A stretch of DNA of 64,000 nt, from the NCBI RefSeq assembly GCF_022201045.2, contig NC_068560.1, positions 30,273,501 through 30,337,500 of the forward strand, written 5' to 3'. Positions within the stretch are counted from its first letter, which is position 1, and every line of letters begins with the position of its first letter. The translations under genes and the position numbers were made by a program. This document shows, piece by piece, positions 32,681-43,391 of the stretch. Source of the DNA: Citrus sinensis (Eukaryota > Streptophyta > Magnoliopsida > Sapindales > Rutaceae). The notes beneath the pieces were generated by a model, which ran no database searches, had not been told where the DNA came from, and worked only from the letters and a program-made list of their open reading frames with translations.

Positions 32681-34356
32681 ATGGCCAGCTTTCTACGACG
32701 AGCACGAGTTCGAGAATCATCAGCTTTACTTAGTTCAAGAAGGAGGAGATGGTTCTCTTCAAACGCAGAGGATTCCTTGGTCGAGCACAAGCCCGGTGAA
32801 GTCGGAATGCTCTCTGGAATCCCAGAACAACATCTTCGACGACGGGTACTTGTCCTTTTTATTTACGGCGGTTTCGATTCGATCGTTAGCCTTGAAATCG
32901 TTGCAACTTTTCATCTTAACTTGTTAATGAATATTAATTAATCGGTTCTAATTCGATTGCTCTGCAACTTTGAACTTTCGCTTTTATCAACTGCCAGGTT
33001 ATCATTTACTCACCCGCGCGGACTGCAAGTCAACAAGGATCCGGGAAAGTTGGCAAATGGTTTATTAATTTTCTGTCAACTCAGAAGTACGTTTGTCAAG
33101 ATCATCTTAAGCATTTTCCTATTTTGTGTAAACTCTTAATTGGTTAAGCTTGTTAATATGATAACTTGATGACCGGAAACTATAATTTCCTTTTCATTGG
33201 CAGATGGGAAAATCCTTTGATGGGATGGACATCCACAGGGGATCCGTATGCCAATGTTGGTGAGGCAGGTCTCTGTTTTGATAGTGAAGCGGCTGCTAGG
33301 GCATTTGCTGAAAAACACGGCTGGGAGTATACGGTAAATTTTAGTTCTGCAAAACATGTCAGGATGTCAGTTAGTTGAGTTGGTAAAACTTTTTCAAGTG
33401 AAGAAAAGAAGTCTGGGATCAAACTGGGTAGGCCTTAAACTATAACTAGAAAATCGTTGCAGTTGTGTATAACAAATGTAAATTGTTGATCAAACATTTT
33501 TTTGATCCTAATAATCAGAGGGATCAAGTTGCAGACTCGCAGTATGTTTCGTCTTCATTGTGTTATTACTGTTTTGCATCTTTTTGACAGTTAACTTCAA
33601 CTCTTGTGCAGGTGAGGAAGTTTCATGCACCTCTTCTAAAGGTCTGGATCTGTTCTTTGCTCTTGTCACCAACAACTTTGCTGATTCGTCTTAGAAACTA
33701 CTGTGACTCAGTCAGCGTAAAGCATGAATTGTCAATGAAAAAAACCAGTAAAGTCATTAAAAATAAACCGTAGATTAAGCAAATTAAAACTTTTTGACCG
33801 TTCCTTGTGTCAGTGGTTTCCTTTTTTCTTTTTCTTTTTTCAGTTGAAAGATAACATTCAATAGGTTCTTAAGACGCTATGATGTTATGATATTTATGAA
33901 TCTGTTTGGCTACACTTTCAACTTACATTTGACAGCGCTTTTGGCCATTTATTATTAGCTTGCTGCCAACAGCAACTGTGGCTTAAAGTCACCTCTATAA
34001 ATGTATAATATCAGTAAGAGCTTGAGGGTCTGTTTGGCAGCTGTGGTTCTACAACTTAAAGTTGTTTGATAAGTACTTAAATCAAAGAGGTTTAATTAAA
34101 ACACTCATATTATCTTTACTATTTTTATTAAAATAATATTTAAGAAATATACTTATTCCCTAGACAGTTTCCTCTACACTAATAAAGCTTCCAGGCCAAT
34201 CATTTATTGACTTCTAAGCCGCAAGTAGTCTCTTGTTTTATCTGCTTGCTTCGTCGTGTAAACTTTCGTTTTATGCAATCAAACAATTGACTTATGTTTC
34301 AGCCCAAGTCGTATGGTGACAACTTCAAGTGGAAGGGCCCCCGGAAGGATGATTAA
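32681..34356 (+). CDS. Mitochondrial complex I subunit NDUFS4 (18 kDa, FRO1-like)
   Basis: Accessory iron-sulfur-fraction subunit of NADH:ubiquinone oxidoreductase in the inner mitochondrial membrane matrix arm, called FROSTBITE1 in Arabidopsis (At5g67590). Five exons, 32681-32845, 32998-33086, 33204-33333, 33612-33641 and 34303-34356, give 155 aa. The N-terminus [20 protein letters not shown] is Arg/Ser-rich without acids in the first ten residues, a good mitochondrial presequence. The conserved core includes [55 protein letters not shown] and the terminal [16 protein letters not shown]. All introns are GT-AG. The tiny 30-nt exon 4 ([10 protein letters not shown]) is easy to miss. The gene is divergent from EXO70 and convergent with the DUF7950 gene, 385 bp away. 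Confidence 0.95.
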
Positions 34357-34741
34357 ACTGCGTGATCGTGATTTGTACGAAGGCAAGCTTGTTTACGAGA
34401 TACAAGTAGACATATCCTGTAACCCTGTTGTAATTTAACATTGTATTAATTATCCAGCTGTAATTTACCAGTGTAGAAATTATCCAATCGCATTTATTCT
34501 TTTTAACCTCTGTTCCTACCTAAAGCTCGGAAAATCCAATATACCAAATCAGCTTTGCCTAAATTGTCAGCCAAAAAAGCCCCCCAATTTAAAGAAGAAA
34601 AACAGATTATATTACACATTGCTATGCTCGCTAGACAGAAGTTGACAAAAACTATATACACTTATGTTTTATGTATACATGAAAGATAAGCTAAGGTGCA
34701 ATTTGTAGCAACTAAACTAGTTGTGTGTACAAATTCGAAAC

Positions 34742-35851
34742 TCAAACATGGCAACAGGACTGAGAAGCCTGAGGATGGAACCTCCATGCGAAGAGGTAGT
34801 CCTTGATCTCACAGGACAGTCTGATTACATCACAGAAAGCATCTACCGAGTTCTTCTTGCCATCACTTCCCCATTCTATTCTAACCCAGCATGAAAACCC
34901 GTTTGACGAATTATTGGGCATTCCTGCCGAATCAGAAAAATTAAGCATCACCTCCCCACAGATTCTCTTACATGAGCTATTATTGATCACCATTAGATCA
35001 AGCCACGAACATTCTGGCTGACCCACCATTTCCTTGAAAGCAGAATTCGCCATCCTCACTCTGTTATGTGAATCTGATATGACGGCGGGCAGGGCCTCCG
35101 ACTCCACCTCCTCTTCGACTTCCTCTGGTTTTTTAGTAACCACTTGCGCTTCAGGAGTTAATCTTGAGTCTTCATTGATGCAACCGACGCTTATGCTTGA
35201 GCCAACTGGCCGGACCGGCCGCGGTGAGATAACATTGTTGGTGGGACTGGGAGGTCCCTGGAGTTGCAGTAATAGATCTTTCTCTTCCGGGATTTCAGCC
35301 ACCTTGTTCAAATCAATGACGTTTACCTCTCCGAATGATTCCACACAATTGCTGAGTTCAAGTGGTGTTGTCTGCTCGGAAACAACAGGAGTGCACGGAA
35401 GAAGCGGAAGTGTCACCAAATTTGTTGTTATGGTGGTGGCGGTGCTGGCAGGATTATCCAAGCTGCAGCTGGCGGGAACGGTAGCCAGGTGGTTTGGAAG
35501 AGTAAACTGAGCAACTCCATGAGCATGCGGATGAGCAAAACCCTGTAAAGATGGATTCTTGGCAGGGGATGATGTTGCATGACAAGGAGAAGAAAGGCCA
35601 AATAAATGGGTTCTTGATCTTTTGATGGTGGGTGGTGAAATAGCTGCTCTACCTCTCTTCCTGGTTCTTGTTGGCCTAGCCTGAAGTTGCGGCCATAAAT
35701 TCCGAAGATAAGGAGACTGTCTGATCTTCGCGCTCTCACTCATGGGACTCACAGGAGCCTCAGGCTTTGGAGCTATGGGCCTGTACCTAGACATAATCTC
35801 AGCTGTTTTAGCCGTGGTAGCGGCGGAGAAAGGACTCATGGTCCTGATCAT
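34742..35851 (-). CDS. DUF7950 plant protein of unknown function
   Basis: A single-exon 369-aa protein. I chose the ATG giving MIRTMSPFSAATTAKTAEIM (35851); the frame is open further upstream but only with a TTG. The N-terminal motif AEIMSRYRPIAPKPE and a basic patch (ARPTRTRKRGRAAISPPTIK, residues about 58-80, possible nuclear signal) lead to a low-complexity Thr/Pro/Ser middle. Then come an IDLNKVAEIPEEKDLL segment and an acidic EEVEEEVE run. The C-terminal domain (about residues 255-365) has ECSWLDLMV, KRICGEVMLNFSDSAG, CWVRIEWGSDGKKNSVDAFC and DVIRLSCEIKDYLFAWRF, the block I know as DUF7950. Its biochemical role is unknown. The nuclear guess is inference. Confidence 0.75.
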   Translation of the reverse strand: MIRTMSPFSAATTAKTAEIMSRYRPIAPKPEAPVSPMSESAKIRQSPYLRNLWPQLQARPTRTRKRGRAAISPPTIKRSRTHLFGLSSPCHATSSPAKNPSLQGFAHPHAHGVAQFTLPNHLATVPASCSLDNPASTATTITTNLVTLPLLPCTPVVSEQTTPLELSNCVESFGEVNVIDLNKVAEIPEEKDLLLQLQGPPSPTNNVISPRPVRPVGSSISVGCINEDSRLTPEAQVVTKKPEEVEEEVESEALPAVISDSHNRVRMANSAFKEMVGQPECSWLDLMVINNSSCKRICGEVMLNFSDSAGMPNNSSNGFSCWVRIEWGSDGKKNSVDAFCDVIRLSCEIKDYLFAWRFHPQASQSCCHV

Positions 35852-36740
35852 GGCTGCTGCCCTTGTTTTCAAAATGTAAAACAAATGGATGCTAGAGCCT
35901 AGCTAGAGTGCGAGAAGCGCTAACAGTGAGGGGGAATAAGTACAGAAGGGAATGAGGTTTTGGGAAAGATGAATGTAATTGGGCGGTTTTTATTTGTGAG
36001 GAATAGCCAATGAGGGATCGGCAACATGAAGGATGGAAGCATGATGGGGTGACACTTGGAGGCGTACGGTGGGTACGTGTTTGAGCGGTTTTACATTCAG
36101 AGACATGTGGGATTTGAGTATGATTCGTGGGTCCATGCACGCTACAACGCATATCAATATCACCAAACTTATAAACAATGGTCTCTAGTTTTTTGACAAA
36201 TGAGCCCCACTCCCCCTGCCCCCAGCTGCTTTGCCTTGGCCTTTATCACACCAATCAAAAAGACTCTCAGTTATAACGCGTGTGCATTAGGCCGCCATGC
36301 GTGGATACACCTATCCGGATTGGTTTGGTCATTTTCCGTTTCTTCTTCGGTTTTAGGTTTTTTACGAAAGCGCCCTTTACTGGGTCGGTTATTTTTGGCG
36401 TCTTCTCGCGTGTCAGCTGCTCATCTTCCATTGCATGCAAGATGCAACGGGATGAGTTAGATTCTGATTGGAAGATGAGTCTTCGGAGGTTAAACTTACA
36501 TGAAACCAAATCGCTACACGTGGCCCTGGCCTGGGGTTGAGTCGTTGAGATGCTTTGTATTGGTGGTAAAGCGTGCCTCCTTTTCCCTATCAGCGCCGCA
36601 GCGGTGCGTTTGCTGTTCACCACCACGTCACTAGATTACGTTTCCTTCGGGAGACTTCTCGTCCTGATTCTAATTGTCGATTTTGTGATTTGTTTTTTTC
36701 TTAATCGTGGAGAATGAACGGATGCTCTTTATGTTGAAAT
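35852..36740. other. Intergenic, DUF7950 promoter, no other gene seen
   Basis: Relatively GC-rich compared with its surroundings. ORFs at 36200-36626 overlap on both strands and match nothing I recognise. Confidence 0.45.
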
Positions 36741-36943
36741 GAGTAATGATATAGTTATAAATTATTATATAAATTTATTTTGTATAAATTAATGTCACAT
36801 TAATTTATTAGTTGAATTAAATATTTCTTGACCTATATAATTTATTTTTATTATTTTATATTTTCATTCAACTAATGAATTAATACCACATCAGTTTGTA
36901 TAAGATAAATTTATACAAGAGTTTGTGACAGTATCATCACTCA
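36741..36943. mobile_element. MITE family A, copy 2
   Basis: Second copy of the element at 1847-2054. It opens GAGTAATGATATAGTTATAA and ends with ATACAAGAGTTTGTGACAGT then ATCATCACTC. The inner arms TTTATTTTGTATAAATTAAT and CACATCAGTTTGTATAAGAT are also shared. It has diverged more in its left arm, with several C-to-T-type changes, so it is probably older than copy 1. No coding capacity. Confidence 0.8.
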
Positions 36944-37021
36944 TTTGAAATTGATTGAATATCATTAATAAGATTTTAAAGAAAGAAAATATAAATAACC
37001 ACTAACCGCCTTTAGAGACCA

Positions 37022-37705
37022 AGGTTCTATTAGGATTATTTTTGGGAGAATTTAAAATAATTTTAAAAAATTAAAAATTTAATTTGGTGTCTAGTTAATT
37101 TTTTAAAATTATTTTTTAAAAATTTATATCATTTTACGGTTTAAAAATTAGAGAATGAGTAGTTTTTTTAAAATTATTATCGTTAATTGTGTTGAAAAAA
37201 TAATCAACAATAAAAAGAATTAGTTAAACATTTGATTTTAAAAAAAAGTGCAATGAGTTCTAAAAGCAGTCATATGTATTTGATAAAATATTAAATTATT
37301 GTAAAATGTTAAATAAAATTAATTTACTCATTTATAAACATGTTTATAATTTTTTTATTGTGCATATGAATAACTAATAACTAAAAAAATATATTTTATA
37401 TTATGAAGTTTATTTATTTTTTATTATCTCAATATCATTGGTAATGATAATAATCTCTTTAAAGTTAATAATTTTATTTCCTAATTAATAAGGATTTTAG
37501 ATTGTTATAATATATATGAGGATATATATGAAATTGTATTAAGTATAAAGTTTGACTATCAAAATCAAATTTAAAAAACTATTCATGCTCTATTTTTTAA
37601 AATTTACAGTAGAATGATATGATTTTTCCAAAAGTAATTTTTTAAAAAATTACTAAAATGATAATTATTCTAAAAACAACAACATTACCGAACTTGCTCT
37701 AATTT
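37022..37705. mobile_element. AT-rich long-TIR element, family B
   Basis: The left part (TATATCATTTTACGGTTTAA ... GAGAATGAGTAGTTTTTT) and the reverse complement of the right part (CATATCATTCTACTGTAAAT ... GAGCATGAATAGTTTTTT) form imperfect inverted repeats of about 130-170 bp. The middle shares collinear blocks with 2285-2620. No ORF and no certain target duplication. This is best described as a diverged MITE-like element; ends are approximate. Confidence 0.45.
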
Positions 37706-39686
37706 AATAGTTTTTAAATAATTTTATTTAATTAGCCATCTTATTCAAAATATGAAAGAAATAAGAACTTTAAAATTTAATTTAAAATTTGTCTACCATT
37801 TTGACTTTTAAGAAGATAATTAAAGGAATATTTCATCATTAACTTTTCATGAGATGCACAAAGTCATCATTCTCTTTGGTTTGCAAAACCAAAAAACTAT
37901 TGCGAGGGTCTACAAGAAGATCAAAAAATACGAAACTTTATTAAGAATTATGCACAAAAACATATCTTCCGGTGTTGAAGGAATTGCAGAATCAAGCCGA
38001 CACAATAAGCAGTGTAATGCGAAGTGTTTTGATATCTATGTACGTTCAATCACAGAGATACTTGCCAATTGATACAATCTCAATTTGTCGATGGGTCAAA
38101 TAATTTAATCGATTCCTAGTAGAGTTTGGCTCATACCTTGACACTAATACCTCATTTTAAAATAAAACTTTAATTTTCATGATAGTAGGCCACATTTAAA
38201 TGTTAATAAATTACTTTTAATGACAGGGAGTTGGCTTACAGCCTAAGTGATGTTCGGTTGGAAGCAGAGGAGGGAGGAAAGGTAATTAAAATACATTCCC
38301 ATTTCCGTTGTTGGATCAATAAGAAAACAATGGTGAAGGTGCTTAAACCTTCATTCATTAAGTGTAAGATAATTCAAGATAATTCAATATTGGCATGACT
38401 CAAAAGTGTTGTTTACTTTCAAATATAAAAGTGTTTAATTATAATATCACCCGATGAGCTCGGAGTCGAACTACAGAGAATTTAAAATTTAGTAGTCAAT
38501 TATTAAACAAAAAAAAATTAATTGTAGGAAAAGAAATTAATTAGAATCAATCTAAAAATATGCTAAGATTATAAGATCCACTCTCAGATTTCAAACTATG
38601 GTTATAATAGTCTCTCATATTTGAATTTTGCATTTATTTTGCCAATTAATTATTATGTCATTTAATTATTAACTAACTATTAGTATGGATAAATACGAGA
38701 CCAAATACCTAATGTGCCACAACTATATCGACGTCTCGACATTATGTCAAATACCATATAATTATGAAGAGATCATGATCTATAAATTAACATGGCATAA
38801 AAAAACTAGTAAGGAAGAAAAATATAACAAATAAAACAAACTTTAATACTCACTTGAGAGAGTAATTAATTAATAATTTAAATTTTTGAGCTTCACCTTT
38901 CACCTCAACTTATAAAATTAGTCACTCATATTGATAAATAAAATACTCATTTTATTTAACAACTTTCTAAAATATATTACAAGAGAACTAACTAACAAAG
39001 AAGAAATTTCTTTATAGTTACAGTCTCAGCTCCTCCTTTTCTCTGCACTCATTCCCTTCGCTGCTCCTTACTTTTTATAGACAACTAACATCTTCCATTT
39101 ATTTTTTTATTGCTTATCTTCTTACATTGAATCGAGTGATAGTTAAGTGGGAAGGTAGCTACTTGACTATCACAATAGTCGAGGCTCACTTTCTTTTTTA
39201 TTTATTACATCTTCTCAATAATGCATTCCAAATGACTTCAACAATTCTTCTTTAGTTCTCGCTTTTAGTTTCAATTCCATCTTTATTCCTGAAATTTTTA
39301 TAATATAAAAATTAACATATTACAAATTAACGTAAAAGTTTATTAGGAGAGTATTAAGATAATTCAGGAATAATAAGTACATTAATCAACATTGTAAGTG
39401 AAAAAATTAATAATTTTATCTTTATTAAATGTACACTTTTTAATGACAGTCAAATGTAACACAGATAAACAACTGTCCTTGATTTCTCTCGAGATTCTGG
39501 AAATCACTCTTAATTCTCGTAATTCTTTATTGATTAAACTTGAATGTGTGCCTACAAAAGGCACTCCAGTGTTCAAAAGACCATTTCTTGATCTTTTATC
39601 TCTTATTTCTAAACATTGCTTGGTTGATTTTTATTTGTTTTCTCTAGACTTTTTGAGTGAATCATCTATCGGACATTAATCTCAAA
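37706..39686. other. Intergenic, no gene seen
   Basis: AT-rich DNA without family-like coding sequence. The ORFs at 37854-38072 and 39398-39679 have no recognisable motif. Confidence 0.45.
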
Positions 39687-39756
39687 TATGGAGTTAGTTA
39701 TAACTGACAACCAATATTGATTATGGAGTTAGTTATAACTGACATCCAATATTGAT
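39687..39756. repeat. 35-bp tandem duplication
   Basis: TATGGAGTTAGTTATAACTG followed by ACA(A/T)CCAATATTGAT occurs twice in a row with period 35. There is one substitution between copies. Confidence 0.88.
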
Positions 39757-40368
39757 TTATAATCTAGAATCAATATGAACTGAGTGTATATTGATCTTTA
39801 ATTCGGGATCAATATAAAATACACATGTTATTTGAATTAATCAATTTTTAAGGGACACCTGGTGGGGGCCAAGTGGCAATATTTTCTGGCACTTGCTGTT
39901 GGAATTCAATTTTCAAGAAATTTTAAATTCCATCAAAGTAAGGTTTTGATTCGGAATCTAAAGTCCTCCCTAAAAATCAAAAATTTCAAATTTATCCTTT
40001 TTAGAATTTTAAATTAATTAGTTTATTTTAATTAAATATTGTTATCTATAAATTTTTTTAAAAAAATTAGGATATATTCTATATTTATCCATTTGAAAAA
40101 AATAAAAATATAAAGATTGATGGATAGCCGGTCGTTGCCACTAGACCGTCGCACTGCCGCCTCCGATTGCACGTGGAAATCGCTACCGATACTATTTGAT
40201 TCATTCTCGGCTGATCTACGTAGTTATGCTGTTGGTGACACCAAAAAATAGTGATTTTTTGTTCAAATTTCGATAAAAAATTTTGGATTCATCTAAATAT
40301 TGTTATCTCCTCCAATACTATCGTGACTGCCTTGTCACTTTGTCCTTTGACTCCTTGTTCGATCTCAT

Positions 40369-41366
40369 TAGGGATGGGGCAAATCGAATATTGGTTCGAG
40401 TTGTTTAGGTTTCGGTTTGGGTTACAATCCATTTAAGTTGGCGAATTCCACTCAATCGGATTTGAAACATAAATCCATTTAAGTTGGCGAATTCCACTCA
40501 ATCGGATTTGAAACTTAAACCCAAACGAAACTGAACCGAGCTAATTCAATTTGATTGGTTCAAATTTGAGCTTCCGATCGGATCGGATTGAAAATTCAGA
40601 TCTTTCTTTGAGTTGGTGTTACAATTCGAGTTATAACCTAAAATTCCATGTTCATCTTCAAATGAATCAAATCCCAGCCACCTAAAATTCCAAATTCAGT
40701 TTCATATGAATTAAATGCCAGCCTTGATCAATTGCAAAGTTTGTTGCTTGTCGATGGAAGAAGAAATTAGAAAAGTGAATAAATAAGAGAAACTTATGAC
40801 AGTTGTTATTTTTTGACTTTTTATTGATGATGGCGAACACTTTCCCAACCAACCTACAGTATTTAAATAACCATCACCCAAGTTATATTGAACAATCATC
40901 TATAAACAATCATCAATAATAGGATCCAAAGTCCCAAATTACAGACAATAATCTTACCTTGTGCTGCTGATGATGGCGAACGAAGATAAAGGCAGAGACG
41001 AGCGACAGAAGAGAAAATCGTTTCAAGAATTAAGGTGGCAGAGACGATAGTAGCAGCTTCGGTAAGGAGGTGAAAGTGGTGGCGTCGTGGCGTCGATGTT
41101 TTTTAACTTAGGGTTAGCGATTAGGGTGTGTGTGTTATGCGGTATGGGGAAGGAGATTAGGGATTTTTTTTTTTAATTTTTTGCCTTTTATACCTCTTTT
41201 GTTTCTATTTTTTTATTTTAACAGTAAACTCGTTCGGGTTTTTAATTCAGTTGGGGTTGAATCTGAACTGAAATAAAAAATGATCGGGTTTCAAATTTTA
41301 ACCATTTGGATTCTAAGAGCTAATCCGAACTGAACCGAACAGATTCGGATCGGAAACTTACTCCTA
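40369..41366. mobile_element. Non-autonomous hAT element (998 bp) with 8-bp TSD
   Basis: Starts TAGGGATGGGGC and ends ACTTACTCCTA, weak inverted ends sharing TAGG(G/A). It is flanked by the exact 8-bp direct repeat GATCTCAT at 40361-40368 and 41367-41374, the hAT hallmark. Both subterminal regions are dense in TTCGG/CCGAA motifs (TTTCGGTTTGGG, AACTGAACCGAG at left; CCGAACTGAACCGAACAGAT at right), a well-known style of plant hAT MITE-like elements. The interior carries no transposase. A 46-bp stretch near its left end is duplicated in tandem. It belongs to a different family from the hAT element at 12720-13610. Confidence 0.85.
40426..40517. repeat. 46-bp tandem duplication inside the hAT element
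   Basis: AATCCATTTAAGTTGGCGAA followed by TTCCACTCAATCGGATTTGA is present at 40426-40471 and again at 40472-40517, nearly identical. It lies in the left subterminal region where transposase-binding repeats are expected. Confidence 0.9.
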
Positions 41367-41374
41367 GATCTCAT

Positions 41375-42776
41375 CTTCACATTCAATCAAATAGGGTTGG
41401 GCTTGTTTATCCCCCAAATGGCATTCTCATCACTATTTTCAACAAATAAAGTGAAGTTATTTAATCTCATTAGCTCAAACTGTAGGTCAAAAACCATTCA
41501 TATCAATTCAAACTCAAAACCACTCATTGATAGTGCTCGGTGTGAAAGCTGGGGTTAAAGACCCTTTAAGAGATTTCTATGTCCTCCCTTAATAATTTAA
41601 GTGAAGCTAGACTTCTTTGTTATTGGTTTATGAGTGGAATATACTCTCAACAATTAATGAAGATAGAAATTTAAACTCTATTATTATACGATATATGTAA
41701 TTGACCCATTAAATATCATATGTAACTGTCGATAGATCTCTGACTCTACAATACATATCACTAATTTAAAAAAAAAAGAAGAAGCTTAAGTTATTTTTTT
41801 TTTTCATGATTGCAGACTTCATATAATGAACTTTTTGCACCCACATGTAGAATATCTTTTTTTTTTTTTTTCATTTTTCAGTCTAATTCAAAATAATGGA
41901 AGAATTGCAAAGAACTTGTTATTGCATATGGGTTGCAAATTCTATTTTTATTTATTTTTGTATTCATAATTTGTTGTTACGTTTGTGAATAACAATTACC
42001 CATCATTGTCTTGCTCATTCAACTACAACTCTCATAGTTTTCAAAATTCATTAGTTTATTGTTGATGTTGTTGTGCCATTGTGATAACTTCAATAACTTG
42101 GCTTTCTTTCAAGCATTCATCTTATTTGAAAATTCAACTTTCTCCATTATTTTTTTATTATTATCTATAAGCGAAACTGTATTGATTTGACAAGAGCCTA
42201 CGAGTTTTCTTTCCTTTCTCTATTATTTGCCTTCTTGCTCGCGAATCCCACCTATTTTTTATCTTTTAATTTTTTTACAAATTTAAGGAAATAATTAAAA
42301 AAAACTCAACTCTTCTCTTCAATTAATCATCATCTTCTCTACTTCTAAATTTACTAAGGTTATTCATGGAATAATTTTAATATTTTAATGGGTATTAAAG
42401 CAAAAGAAAAGGGGTGTTGACAGTACTTTTGAAAGGTGCCAATAGCTCCACTGAAGCAAGAAAACTTTGTGGGCCAGTAGCAAATGGACAGAGTGGAAAG
42501 AGTTCTACTAGTTAAGAGTCCATAGGCTGCAAGGGCAAAGGGACAAGGCAATAATATGAATTTGGCAGCTTCCTTAAGAGTGAGCAGTCAAAAGCACCTT
42601 ACTTTATTTCGCTTGAAAGGAAAAGGAAAAAAGTAGTGCTGAGTGCAGAAAAAGATGAGAGAAAACAAGGCGTAGAGAAAACAACACTTGTTGGACAAGA
42701 AACAGAAACCAGCTTGCGCTGGTCAGTCGCTCAGATGTCTCTGACTTGATTTGATTCAGCAGAACGAAAGAGAAAA
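41375..42776. other. Intergenic, no gene seen
   Basis: AT-rich with poly-T tracts near 41798 and 41860. The right end is the promoter and leader of the gene starting at 42777. Confidence 0.45.
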
Positions 42777-43391
42777 ATGGAAGAAAATAAGAGAAAGCTT
42801 CCTTCTCTTCCTCCGAACTACGTGACTCTCGTTCAACTCCAAGAGCGATGGATGAAACAGAAAGAGCAGCAACCGCAACAGCGAAAGCAAAAGGTGAAAG
42901 AGCAGCAACAGCAACAGCGAAAGCAAAAGGGGAGCGAAGACGATCAACAACAAGAGAAATCAGGGGTAGCACTTGCAAGCACTGAGAAGCGGATAGAATT
43001 AGAGGCTGAGGGAGAGGGTTTGAAGAAAAATGCGAGTAAAAGAAAGGACTGGCGCAGGAAGAAGTGGAGGAAGGCACGTGCAGAGGATGGGGGGGCTATC
43101 GGAGGAGGAGGTGAAACCCACGCGCCGGAAGCAAGTGTTGCGACAGAGGATGTAGTTGTCGCTGATCCAACCGTCGAGATGGAAGGAAAATTTCAGGATA
43201 TGTCAATCGACGGCGGAAGCAACAAGTCTGCGAGGCCACAATCAAATAAAGGGTGGAGTTTTCATCGCGGTAAGTACACTAACCACCTCCGTGATCGTGG
43301 AGGGCGAGAGGCAAAAAATGCGAGGGGGATGATGGTTTGGGTGAAGAAAGGAGACAGTGTTGGTGGGGCCGGAGCTCCAGCTGATGCCTGA
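42777..43391 (+). CDS. Unrecognised Lys/Gln/Gly-rich plant protein
   Basis: A 204-aa single-exon ORF beginning MEENKRKLPSLPPNYVTLVQ then LQERWMKQKEQQ. I recall short plant proteins starting with an LPPNYVTL-LQERW motif but cannot name a family. Residues 29-40 and 41-52 are a tandem pair, KEQQPQQRKQKV and KEQQQQQRKQKG, made by a 36-bp duplication in the DNA. Next come a coiled-coil-prone charged region, the basic cluster KRKDWRRKKWRKAR (a possible nuclear or RNA-binding signal), a glycine-rich stretch and a C-terminal basic/Gly region with FHRGKYTNHLRDRGGREAKN. The composition suggests an RNA-associated or nucleolar protein, by inference only. A donor-like GTGAGT after the stop and an acceptor at about 44827 suggest an intron in the 3' UTR. 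Coding status is supported by length, a clean start and compositional contrast with the AT-rich flanks. Confidence 0.65.
   Translation: MEENKRKLPSLPPNYVTLVQLQERWMKQKEQQPQQRKQKVKEQQQQQRKQKGSEDDQQQEKSGVALASTEKRIELEAEGEGLKKNASKRKDWRRKKWRKARAEDGGAIGGGGETHAPEASVATEDVVVADPTVEMEGKFQDMSIDGGSNKSARPQSNKGWSFHRGKYTNHLRDRGGREAKNARGMMVWVKKGDSVGGAGAPADA

Noticed and set aside
34803-36626. Long ORFs antisense to or upstream of the DUF7950 gene
   Set aside because: Those at 34803-35510 are shadows of the real minus-strand frame; those at 36200-36626 lack any family signal.
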